DNA from: an uncultured Verrucomicrobiota bacterium | Lineage (GTDB): Bacteria; Verrucomicrobiota; Verrucomicrobiia; Limisphaerales; UBA1319 | Reading direction: 5' to 3' | Length of the DNA: 45,842 nucleotides | Assembly (NCBI GenBank): GCA_903845125.1 | Contig: CAIMWS010000485.1 | Location: 1-45,842 of the forward strand | Shown: positions 33,910 to 41,615 of the stretch, in pieces | Layout: every line of letters starts with the position of its first letter | How positions within the stretch are numbered: position 1 is the stretch's first letter | Made by a program: the position numbers and the translations under genes | Notes under the pieces: generated by a model | Database searches by the model: none | Told to the model about the DNA's origin: nothing | Seen by the model: the letters and a program-made list of their open reading frames with translations, nothing else

Positions 33910-34581
33910 ATGGTGACTTTTATCAGATGCGTGAGGCGGGTGCTGGCGGTGGTCGCGGCAGGCGCGGTAATCATCCTGGCCGATGCGGAGCAGACAGTAT
34001 CATCATTGGCTCCGGTCCCTGCGAACTTGCCGGTTGTGCCTCGTCCTCCAGCCGCCCAACCGCCAACCGGCCTGGCGGCCGATACCCACCTGGATAAAAC
34101 CCCTCCCCGCAAGACCGTGGGCCTTGACTTGGTTCGCAACGGCTGGACCTATAATTGCATGGAATGCCACAAGCTGTTCCCGGCGAAATGGCACTATGAC
34201 CGCCCGGTCAATGAGCACCGGGACGTCCAGCTCAACCACGGCAACAATCGTTTCTGTTTGAATTGCCACCACCCGGTGAACCGCAATGCCTTTGTGGATT
34301 ATGACGGTGCAGAAATCCCGCAGGCAGAGGTGGTGGTGCTGTGCGCCAAGTGTCATGGCACGATCTACCGGGATTGGAAAGCCGGCGTTCACGGCCGTCA
34401 GAATGGCTATTGGAACTCGCAGATGGGAGAAAAGACCCGTTTGCGCTGCATCCAATGCCACGATCCACATTCACCTAAGTTTCAGCCGATGAAGCCTTTG
34501 CCCCCCCTGAAATACCCTGCGCGGGCGGCGAATCCACCGGCCTCAGAACAACCCCATGGCCAGGGAACCCCATCCAAATAA
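33910..34581 (+). CDS. tetrahaem c-type cytochrome
   Basis: This 223-aa exported protein has an N-terminal signal or anchor (VRRVLAVVAAGAVIILADA) and a Pro-rich linker. Four CxxCH haem sites follow at 83-87 (CMECH), 116-120 (CLNCH), 145-149 (CAKCH) and 180-184 (CIQCH). Extra histidines (WHYDRP, LNHGNN, GVHGRQ) can serve as distal axial ligands. It should carry electrons in the periplasm between the Fe-S/NrfD unit and the octahaem enzyme encoded downstream. It is the first gene of a tight four-gene operon; the next start follows its stop at once. Distant NapC/NrfH relation is not evident. Confidence 0.88.
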   Translation: MVTFIRCVRRVLAVVAAGAVIILADAEQTVSSLAPVPANLPVVPRPPAAQPPTGLAADTHLDKTPPRKTVGLDLVRNGWTYNCMECHKLFPAKWHYDRPVNEHRDVQLNHGNNRFCLNCHHPVNRNAFVDYDGAEIPQAEVVVLCAKCHGTIYRDWKAGVHGRQNGYWNSQMGEKTRLRCIQCHDPHSPKFQPMKPLPPLKYPARAANPPASEQPHGQGTPSK

Positions 34582-34587
34582 GTGGAC

Positions 34588-35562
34588 ATGAACGACCATT
34601 CCCCCAATCAGGCCAGCCCCAAAACCATCGACCAGGTTTATCAACCCCTGTCCCGCCGCGGCTTCATGAAAGGCGCGGCCGCCGCCGCCGCCGGCATGGC
34701 CAGCCTTGCCCTGGCTCTGAAGCCTTTGCTGGGCTTGGAGCGTGGTGAATTGACGGTGGACCAAATGCTGCAAAAGCATTACCGGGAGTTGAAGCCGGAG
34801 GAGTTGAAGAGCATCCTGGAAGCCCTCGCGAGCAAGTGTGAGCAGGAGTACCACGTTCGCCCGACGGTGAGCGATATCAAGCCGCTGGACGGGGTTGAAT
34901 TTGGCTATGCCCTGAACCTGACCCGCTGCATTGGCTGCCGCAAATGCGCCCACGCCTGCCTGAAGGAAAATAACCAATCCCGCGATTCCGCTGACGATAT
35001 CGAAATGGCCTACATCCGGGTATTGGAAATGAACAAAGGAGCGATCAACGTCGAAACCTCGACCGTTTATTACGATCCCGATAAGGTCCCCCAAAAGGAC
35101 AAATATTATCTGCCGGTCCAATGCCATCAGTGCCGGCAATCGCCGTGCACCAAGGTCTGCCCCGTGCAGGCGACGTGGCAGGAAAAGGATGGGGTGGTGG
35201 TCGTGGATTACAATTGGTGCATCGGATGCCGGTATTGCATGGCAGCCTGCCCCTACGATGCGCGCCGGTTCAATTACCAGAAACCAGTGATCGCCAGCGA
35301 GGCCATCAATCCGAACCAAAGCTACTTAAGCAACCGTCTGCGCCCCAAGGGCGTGGTGGAAAAATGCACCTTCTGTCTGCACCGCACCCGCGCCGGAAAA
35401 TACCCTGCGTGCCTGGAAGTTTGCCCCACCGGCGCCCGCGTGTTTGGCAACCTGCTCGATCCGGAAAGCGAGATCAACTACATCCTGAACCACAAACGGG
35501 TTTACATCCTTAAGGAGGAAGTCGGTACGCAGCCCCGGTTTTATTACTTTTTCGACAAATGA
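34588..35562 (+). CDS. Tat-exported ferredoxin-like subunit with four [4Fe-4S] clusters
   Basis: This 324-aa protein begins with a twin-arginine signal (SRRGFMKGAAAAAAGMASLALA), so it is exported folded. Sixteen cysteines in four groups are visible: CIGCRKCAHAC (114-124), CHQCRQSPCTKVC (179-191), CIGCRYCMAAC (211-221) and CTFCLHRTRAGKYPACLEVC (260-279). This is the pattern of the DmsB/NrfC/HybA family. Such subunits pass electrons between an NrfD-type quinone-reactive membrane protein and a catalytic or haem subunit. The start is ATG 34588; GTG 34582 directly after the previous stop is an alternative. It overlaps the NrfD gene by ATGA. Confidence 0.95.
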   Translation: MNDHSPNQASPKTIDQVYQPLSRRGFMKGAAAAAAGMASLALALKPLLGLERGELTVDQMLQKHYRELKPEELKSILEALASKCEQEYHVRPTVSDIKPLDGVEFGYALNLTRCIGCRKCAHACLKENNQSRDSADDIEMAYIRVLEMNKGAINVETSTVYYDPDKVPQKDKYYLPVQCHQCRQSPCTKVCPVQATWQEKDGVVVVDYNWCIGCRYCMAACPYDARRFNYQKPVIASEAINPNQSYLSNRLRPKGVVEKCTFCLHRTRAGKYPACLEVCPTGARVFGNLLDPESEINYILNHKRVYILKEEVGTQPRFYYFFDK

Positions 35563-36785
35563 AAGATTATCTCACCTTTCTGTTTCGCGTCGTTCGGCTA
35601 TCTTTCCTGGGAAGCTCTCGATTTTACGCCTGGATGGCCGTGCTGACGCTGCTTTCCCTGCTGGGTTTGCACGCCTGGGCCCGCCAGTTTGTGGAGGGCC
35701 TGCAAACCACCGGCCTGACGAACCAGGTGAGCTGGGGGGCTTACATCGCCAACTTCACCTTCCTCGTGGGCGTGGCCGCCGCCGCTGTGATGCTCGTGAT
35801 CCCCGCCTACGTATACCAGAAAGAGCACATGCATGAAGTCGTGCTTTTTGGGGAGTTGATGGCCATCGCGGTCATCGTGATGTGCCTCCTCTTCGTCACG
35901 GTGGACCTGGGCCATCCGGACCGGTTCCACCACATGATCCCACCGTTTGGCATCTTTAACTGGCCGGGGTCGATCTTGTCGTGGGACGTCATCGTATTGA
36001 ATGGTTACCTGCTGCTGAACTTGCACATTGCCGGGTACCTGCTTTATTGCCGGTATCGGGGGCGCAAACCAACCCGCCTCTTTTATATCCCCTTTGTCTT
36101 CATCTCCATTGCCTGGGCGGTCAGCATTCATACCGTAACCGCTTTTCTTTATGTCGGCCTGGCGGGCCGGAGTTACTGGCATCATCCGCTGGTTCCCTCC
36201 CGTTTCCTGGCTTCAGCCTTTGTCGCCGGCCCAGCCTTGATGATCCTCACCTTCCAGGTCATCCGCCGGGCGTTCCGGTATTATATCGGGGACCAGCCGA
36301 TTTTCACCCTGCGCATGATCATGACCGTGGCGATGATCATTAACATGTTCCTGCTCGGCTGCGAATTATTCACTGAGTTTTACTATCCCACCCAGCACAC
36401 CGCCGCCGCCCAATACCTTTATTTTGGTTTGCACGGCCATGCCGGCTTGGTCCCGTGGATTTGGAGTGCTGTCGCCTTGGATGCCGTAGGGCTGCTGCTT
36501 TTGATCACCCCGCTGAGCCGCAGCATCACCTGGCTCAATGCCGCCTGCCTCAGCTGTTTCGTGGGCGTCTGGATCGAGAAAGGAATGGGGCTCATCATTC
36601 CGGGCTTTGTACCTTCGCCGCTGGGGCAGGTGGTGGAATACCTGCCTACTACCAACGAAATCCTCGTCTGCCTTGGCATCTGGTCGTTCGGCGCCCTCCT
36701 GTTCTCCTGGATGCTGCACGTGGCCATCCCGATCCTGAACGGCAGCCTGTGCGCCGAACCACAAGTTTCAACAATCCCTTCATAA
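35559..36785 (+). CDS. NrfD/PsrC family membrane quinone-reactive subunit
   Basis: This 408-aa integral membrane protein has about ten hydrophobic helices (for example AVLTLLSLLGLHAWA, FLVGVAAAAVMLVIPAYVY, ELMAIAVIVMCLLFVTVDLG, ILVCLGIWSFGALLFSWML). The sequence around VTVDLGHPDRFHHMIPPFGIFNWPGSILSWDV is characteristic of NrfD-like proteins, which exchange electrons with menaquinone or ubiquinone. It is coupled by ATGA overlap to the four-cluster Fe-S subunit, the normal partner. Together they link the quinone pool to the haem proteins of this operon. Direction of electron flow is not shown by the sequence. Confidence 0.93.
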   Translation: MKDYLTFLFRVVRLSFLGSSRFYAWMAVLTLLSLLGLHAWARQFVEGLQTTGLTNQVSWGAYIANFTFLVGVAAAAVMLVIPAYVYQKEHMHEVVLFGELMAIAVIVMCLLFVTVDLGHPDRFHHMIPPFGIFNWPGSILSWDVIVLNGYLLLNLHIAGYLLYCRYRGRKPTRLFYIPFVFISIAWAVSIHTVTAFLYVGLAGRSYWHHPLVPSRFLASAFVAGPALMILTFQVIRRAFRYYIGDQPIFTLRMIMTVAMIINMFLLGCELFTEFYYPTQHTAAAQYLYFGLHGHAGLVPWIWSAVALDAVGLLLLITPLSRSITWLNAACLSCFVGVWIEKGMGLIIPGFVPSPLGQVVEYLPTTNEILVCLGIWSFGALLFSWMLHVAIPILNGSLCAEPQVSTIPS

Positions 36786-36800
36786 ACCAAACCAAACCTT

Positions 36801-38246
36801 ATGAATACCTGGACCAAACAAATCCTCCTCTGCGCGGTGCTGGCGCTGGCCGCCCCGCTTCAGCCTCACGCTGGCTTCACGCTCAAGGCCTTATCCCGGG
36901 AAAGCCAGGCTTGCGTGGATTGCCACAAAAAGGAAAGCGCCGCCCTTTACAACCAGTGGGGCGCCAGCAAGCATTTCCGCGCCAATGTCGGCTGCTATGA
37001 ATGCCACATGGCCCTCACGAACGAGCCCGATGCTTATGTCCATTATGGGCAAACTATTTCCACCATCGTGACCCCCAAGGATTGCGGGCGCTGCCATGAG
37101 CAGGAGGTGGGTGAATTCAATGCGTCGCACCACGCCAAAGCCGGGCGCATCCTCGGGTCGCTGGACAATGTCCTGGCTGAGGTCGTCGAGGGGAATCACG
37201 GCTTCAAAACCGCTTCCTTCCCTAAAGGCGTATCGGCGGCAGCGGTTAATGGCTGCTGGCAGTGCCATGGGGTGGAAGTGAAGATCATGGCCAACGGCAA
37301 ACCCGATCCCGCCTCCTGGCCCAACACGGGCATCGGCCGCATCAATCCCGACGGCAGCGAAGGCTCGTGCGCCGCGTGCCACTCACGCCACGAATTTTCC
37401 GCCGCCCAGGCGCGCACGCCGGATACCTGCGGCAAATGCCACATGGGGCCGGACCACCCGCAAATTGAAATCTACAATGAGTCCAAACACGGCATCGCCT
37501 ACCGCGCCAATGTGGACAAAATGAAACTCGATAACTCCAAATGGATCGTCGGCGAAGATTACTCCGCCGCCCCCACCTGCGCCACCTGTCACATGAGCGC
37601 CACCCGCAACCAGAAGGTGACCCATGACGTCGGCCTGCGCATCTCTTGGAACAACCGGCCGGAAATCAGCGTGCGGCCGGAAATTTCGGACGCCAAGCTT
37701 AACCTGGCTACCAAGGATATTCCCTGGCAAACCCGCCGGACCAACATGGTGGACATATGCCTGAATTGCCACAATCCGGTTTTCGTCGACGGATTCTACC
37801 AGCAATATGATGGTCTGATCGAATTATACCATGACAAGTTCGCCAAGCCGGGCCTGGCGCTTTATCAGGCAGCCAAACCCTTGCTCAAGCCCGTTCAGTT
37901 CAGCAATCCGATCGACTTCACCTGGTATGAAATCTGGCATCATGAAGGCCGCCGCGCCCGCCATGGTGTTTCCATGATGGGACCGGATTACACCCATTGG
38001 CATGGCACCTACGAGGTGGCCAAGCATTTCTATAGCAAATACATCCCTGAGCTTGAGGAATTGGTGGAGAAAAACAAAGCCAGCGCCGATCCCGCCAGGA
38101 AACAGGCGGCGGAGAAGTTGGAAAAACTGGTCGAGGAAACCTTGAACCACAGTGACCACGCCTGGTATCTCAATAAAATGAGCCCGGAAGAAAAAGCCCA
38201 GCGCGACCAGCAGCGCCAGGAATTCCAAAAGCGTTACTCCAAGTAG
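36801..38246 (+). CDS. octahaem c-type cytochrome of the hydroxylamine oxidoreductase (HAO) family
   Basis: This 481-aa periplasmic cytochrome has a signal peptide (ILLCAVLALAAPLQPHA) and eight CxxCH sites at residues 38, 65, 95, 152, 190, 210, 260 and 320. After the last haem comes WHHEGRRARHGVSMMGPDYTHWHGTYEVAKHF (378-410), which I recognise as the conserved C-terminal region of HAO-type octahaem enzymes. The family includes hydroxylamine or hydrazine oxidising enzymes and reductive versions that reduce nitrite or hydroxylamine. Whether Tyr397 corresponds to the tyrosine cross-linked to haem P460 needs alignment. It has no C-terminal membrane helix. It is the last gene of the operon, 15 bases after the NrfD gene. 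Confidence 0.88.
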   Translation: MNTWTKQILLCAVLALAAPLQPHAGFTLKALSRESQACVDCHKKESAALYNQWGASKHFRANVGCYECHMALTNEPDAYVHYGQTISTIVTPKDCGRCHEQEVGEFNASHHAKAGRILGSLDNVLAEVVEGNHGFKTASFPKGVSAAAVNGCWQCHGVEVKIMANGKPDPASWPNTGIGRINPDGSEGSCAACHSRHEFSAAQARTPDTCGKCHMGPDHPQIEIYNESKHGIAYRANVDKMKLDNSKWIVGEDYSAAPTCATCHMSATRNQKVTHDVGLRISWNNRPEISVRPEISDAKLNLATKDIPWQTRRTNMVDICLNCHNPVFVDGFYQQYDGLIELYHDKFAKPGLALYQAAKPLLKPVQFSNPIDFTWYEIWHHEGRRARHGVSMMGPDYTHWHGTYEVAKHFYSKYIPELEELVEKNKASADPARKQAAEKLEKLVEETLNHSDHAWYLNKMSPEEKAQRDQQRQEFQKRYSK

Positions 38247-38285
38247 TTTTACCACCGGACAGCCAACGGAAATAGTCTCAGACGT

Positions 38286-38316
38286 CAGCGGACGGGAATC
38301 GGTTCCCCGTCCGCTG
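38286..38316 (+). terminator. hairpin terminator after the haem operon
   Basis: An 11-bp perfect stem (CAGCGGACGGG, 38286-38296, with CCCGTCCGCTG, 38306-38316) with a nine-base loop is followed by TGTGTTTC. It lies 39 bases after the octahaem cytochrome stop and between convergent genes, so it could also affect the kinase transcript. Confidence 0.65.
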
Positions 38317-38369
38317 TGTGTTTCAGGGGCCTTCCTGATCCACCACCAAACCATCACCGTCGGGCAACC

Positions 38370-41300
38370 TCATTCGCCAGGCCAGGAAAAGCCATCCGGA
38401 CCCTGATGGAGTTCCATCCATAGCTTTTGCATGGCCTCCCTGGTTTGCGGCTGAACGGCGCCGGAGGGGTGAATCTGTTCCGCGGATAACAATTCAGCGA
38501 TCTTAACTAATTTGGGCCAGGGGCGGGCATCCGGTGTCAAATGCCACTGGCGTGTCTGGCCACTCTTGGTTCGGGTCAACAAACTGCGCCCCTGATCCAC
38601 CCACTGCACTTGGATCACCGCTTCGGGATGTGGCAAATCCTGGGTTATGGGCTCGCCAGTTTCAGCATCCCACACCCGGGCGGTGCAATCCCGGCCAGCC
38701 GTGGCCAGCCAGCGGCCATCCGGGCTGAAGGCCGCATGAAACACTTGGTGCTTATGGCGCAACGGCGGCACCGCCGGACGTCCCAGCCGCCAATCCCAAA
38801 GCTGGGCCGTGACATCCTCACTGCAGGTGATGACTCGCCGCCCATCCGGGCTGAAGGCGGCGAACCGCACTCCGTCGAGGTGTTTTAAAGGCAGGCCAAG
38901 CGGGCGGCCAGTGGCAGCGTCCCATACTTGGGCAAATTCCGGCTGGAAGGAGGAATCCCAACAACCAGTGACCAGGTGGCGGCCATCGTTGCTCCACTCC
39001 GCGCTGCCCACAAATGCATCCATGGAGAGTGGGGGAAAAAGCCGGGCGGGCGCTCCGGCAAATTGCCAAACCTCAACCTGATTGGAAATGGCCGCTGCCA
39101 GTTTCAGGCCCGTGGGATCGAAAGTGGCGCGCTGGGCAGCTTGCGGAAGGATCAGCCGTTCCTTGCCCCCAAGAAAATCCCAAACCATGGTCCGGGCGCC
39201 ATCGACGATTGCCACGCAGTCCCCCACCGGGCTTAAACCGAGGAAGCATTCCAGATCATCCAGGCGCCTGGCCTGGCCCACGGGCTTGCCCAACCGGGCA
39301 TCCCAGAGCACCGCTCGCACCTGATTGGATGTTCCACCGGCAACAGGTGCGGAAAGAACCAGCAAGCGGCTGCCATCGCGATTAAAATAGCATCGCCGTA
39401 ATGAAGCCTGGCCCAAAGGCAGAGCGGCGGAACTCGTTGGGTTCCGGCTGGCGCTATAAACCTGGATGATCTGATTGGTGGCCTGGGCGAGCCAGGCGCC
39501 ATCACCGCTGTAATCCACCGCCGAAGCCTCAGGCACAAAGCGGGCGGGATTCATATCCCATACCCGGCCGGTACCATCCCAGCAGGCAGTGACGACGTGC
39601 CGCCCCCCGGGGCTGAACGCTGCATACATCGGTTTTGCGTTATGGCGCAGGCGCTGCAAAAGCCGCCCGGTTTGCGCGTCCCAGATTCGCACCAGAAAAT
39701 CCAGCCCCGCAGTCACCAGGCGTCCGCCATCGGCGCTGAACTCCACACTGCGTATCCCATCGTCATGGGCCAGGAACGGCACGGATTCCCGGCCGGAGGT
39801 GACATCCCAGATTCGCACCGTGCGGTCGAAGCTGGCACTGGCGAGGCGGCTCCCTTCCGGGCTGAAAGCCACGCTGTAAATCCAATTGGTGTGGTTGGTG
39901 AAGGTAACAAGGGGCTTTCCTGAAGCCAGATCCCAAACGATGACGTGGTTGTCGCTGCCTCCGGTCGCCAACCGCCGTCCATCGGGGCTGAATGCCAGGC
40001 AGTTGATGGCTCGACCATGGCCGGCTAATTCCATGGTTCTTTGCCGCGTCTTGGAATCCCAAATGATGGCTGGAAAATCATTGCTGCCCCGGATCGCGGA
40101 AGCCGCCACCCATTGTCCATCGGCACTGATGGCCACCTGCCCAACCGGGTTGGTATGGACCAGGGTCCCCAATTCCAGTCCGGTCATATAATCCCATATC
40201 CGCACCACGTTGTTGCTGCGGTCCGCCTCGGTGGTCACGGCGCTGTGCCAGGCAGGGCAAATCGCCATGGATTCCACCTTCCCGCCGCGTCCAAAAGGAG
40301 GATAAAGCCGGCGCCCGGTGGCCAGGTCGTGAACGGCCCAGCGACGATCCTCCATGGATAGCACCACTTGGTTGTCCTGCCCCACGAACCGGGCGAATTC
40401 CAAAGGCGGATCGGTGAACCACATTTGGACTATGTTAGGGCATTGGCGGAGGGCCATCCCTAGCCGCAGGCGGTGCTCCCATTCGGCTCGTGGATGGCCC
40501 ACATCCAGGCGCAGCGCTTCGGCATACCATGGCAGCGCGCCCAGCAGATCGTTTTCTTCCACTGCCCGGGTGCCGTAGGCCACACACGAGCCCACCTTCC
40601 GCTGGAGCAACTCGGCGGCTTGTTTGCGTTGCTCCATCCCTTGGTATAGCAGCAGGCCAGCGACCAGGAGCAAACCGGCAGCCGCCAAACCATAGCGTTT
40701 GATGCTGCGCACCAACCGTTCCAGCCGCTGCAGCCGTTTCACTGACTGCCCGACGCGCAACAGGAGCAAAGCCTGGTGGATTTCTCCCGCATTCGTGTAA
40801 CGCTGGGAACGATCCTCATGACAGGCCTTGCGGCTGATCTCCATGAGTTCGCGCAGCGTCTCGGATTGCTCCCATTGAGAGCAACCGCCGGGCAGCTCGG
40901 GCCAATCCATGGGATCCCGGCCGCAAGCCATGACGTAGAGCACTTTGCCGAATCCATAGAGATCCCCTTGCACCGTGCCGTGCGCCAGCCGGTCCATGTA
41001 GGGTGGCGAGCCTATGAGCGTATCGCTCTTGCCTTGCGGCCTGACTTCAGTGACCAGGCCGACGTCGGCCAGTTTGGCCGTGCCGCGCACGAAAACGATG
41101 TTGGAAGGCTTGATATCCCGATGCACCAGGCCATGACCATGCAAGGCCCCCAAGGCGGCGGCGATGTCCACCCCAATGCGGGTGCATTCAGCAGGGGTAA
41201 AGCGGCCCCCATCCCCACCAGCCGCCATCTGGCGCCGGGAAAGCTCACTGGCCAGCGTTTTGGGAATGTAGTTTTCAGGCTCGAAGGACTGGCCGTTTTC

Positions 41301-41615
41301 CACGTCATCCGCCAATTCCATGACGTAGGAAAAGCACCCCAAAGCGTCGTTCCGGCTGACGTGAAGAATATCGATGAAACCCTCGTGTTCCCGGGATATT
41401 TCTTCGTACTTTTTCATCCCCGCAAATTCAATCTCATAGGGGCGATCCCGGGGAAACCGATTGCGACAGAGCAGCTTGATGGCACGAAACCGCTGCGTGG
41501 CACGTGCCCGGGCCAGCCAGACATCCCCAAACGTTCCCGTGCCGATGCACCGCAGCATCTCGTAATCCGGCAGATCCGGCACCAGCATCGATTGGGTTGG
41601 AGATTCAGGATTCAT
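38370..41615 (-). CDS. membrane-anchored Ser/Thr protein kinase with C-terminal WD40 repeats
   Basis: This 1081-aa protein has a kinase domain (about 18-290) with glycine loop GTGTFGDV (25-32), Lys47, HRDIKPSN (Asp167), and DVG in place of DFG (Asp184 kept). A membrane helix at about 308-325 (GLAAAGLLLVAGLLLYQG) follows, then a short TPR-like stretch (LLGALPWYAEALRLDVGHP). The rest is WD40 repeats (for example INCLAFSPDGRRLATGGSDNHVIVWDL), about a dozen, enough for one or two propellers. The start is ATG 41615, with GGGAGG upstream; the frame runs on to 41699. It overlaps the glycosyltransferase gene by 11 bases, so the two are co-expressed. Confidence 0.93.
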   Translation of the reverse strand: MNPESPTQSMLVPDLPDYEMLRCIGTGTFGDVWLARARATQRFRAIKLLCRNRFPRDRPYEIEFAGMKKYEEISREHEGFIDILHVSRNDALGCFSYVMELADDVENGQSFEPENYIPKTLASELSRRQMAAGGDGGRFTPAECTRIGVDIAAALGALHGHGLVHRDIKPSNIVFVRGTAKLADVGLVTEVRPQGKSDTLIGSPPYMDRLAHGTVQGDLYGFGKVLYVMACGRDPMDWPELPGGCSQWEQSETLRELMEISRKACHEDRSQRYTNAGEIHQALLLLRVGQSVKRLQRLERLVRSIKRYGLAAAGLLLVAGLLLYQGMEQRKQAAELLQRKVGSCVAYGTRAVEENDLLGALPWYAEALRLDVGHPRAEWEHRLRLGMALRQCPNIVQMWFTDPPLEFARFVGQDNQVVLSMEDRRWAVHDLATGRRLYPPFGRGGKVESMAICPAWHSAVTTEADRSNNVVRIWDYMTGLELGTLVHTNPVGQVAISADGQWVAASAIRGSNDFPAIIWDSKTRQRTMELAGHGRAINCLAFSPDGRRLATGGSDNHVIVWDLASGKPLVTFTNHTNWIYSVAFSPEGSRLASASFDRTVRIWDVTSGRESVPFLAHDDGIRSVEFSADGGRLVTAGLDFLVRIWDAQTGRLLQRLRHNAKPMYAAFSPGGRHVVTACWDGTGRVWDMNPARFVPEASAVDYSGDGAWLAQATNQIIQVYSASRNPTSSAALPLGQASLRRCYFNRDGSRLLVLSAPVAGGTSNQVRAVLWDARLGKPVGQARRLDDLECFLGLSPVGDCVAIVDGARTMVWDFLGGKERLILPQAAQRATFDPTGLKLAAAISNQVEVWQFAGAPARLFPPLSMDAFVGSAEWSNDGRHLVTGCWDSSFQPEFAQVWDAATGRPLGLPLKHLDGVRFAAFSPDGRRVITCSEDVTAQLWDWRLGRPAVPPLRHKHQVFHAAFSPDGRWLATAGRDCTARVWDAETGEPITQDLPHPEAVIQVQWVDQGRSLLTRTKSGQTRQWHLTPDARPWPKLVKIAELLSAEQIHPSGAVQPQTREAMQKLWMELHQGPDGFSWPGE

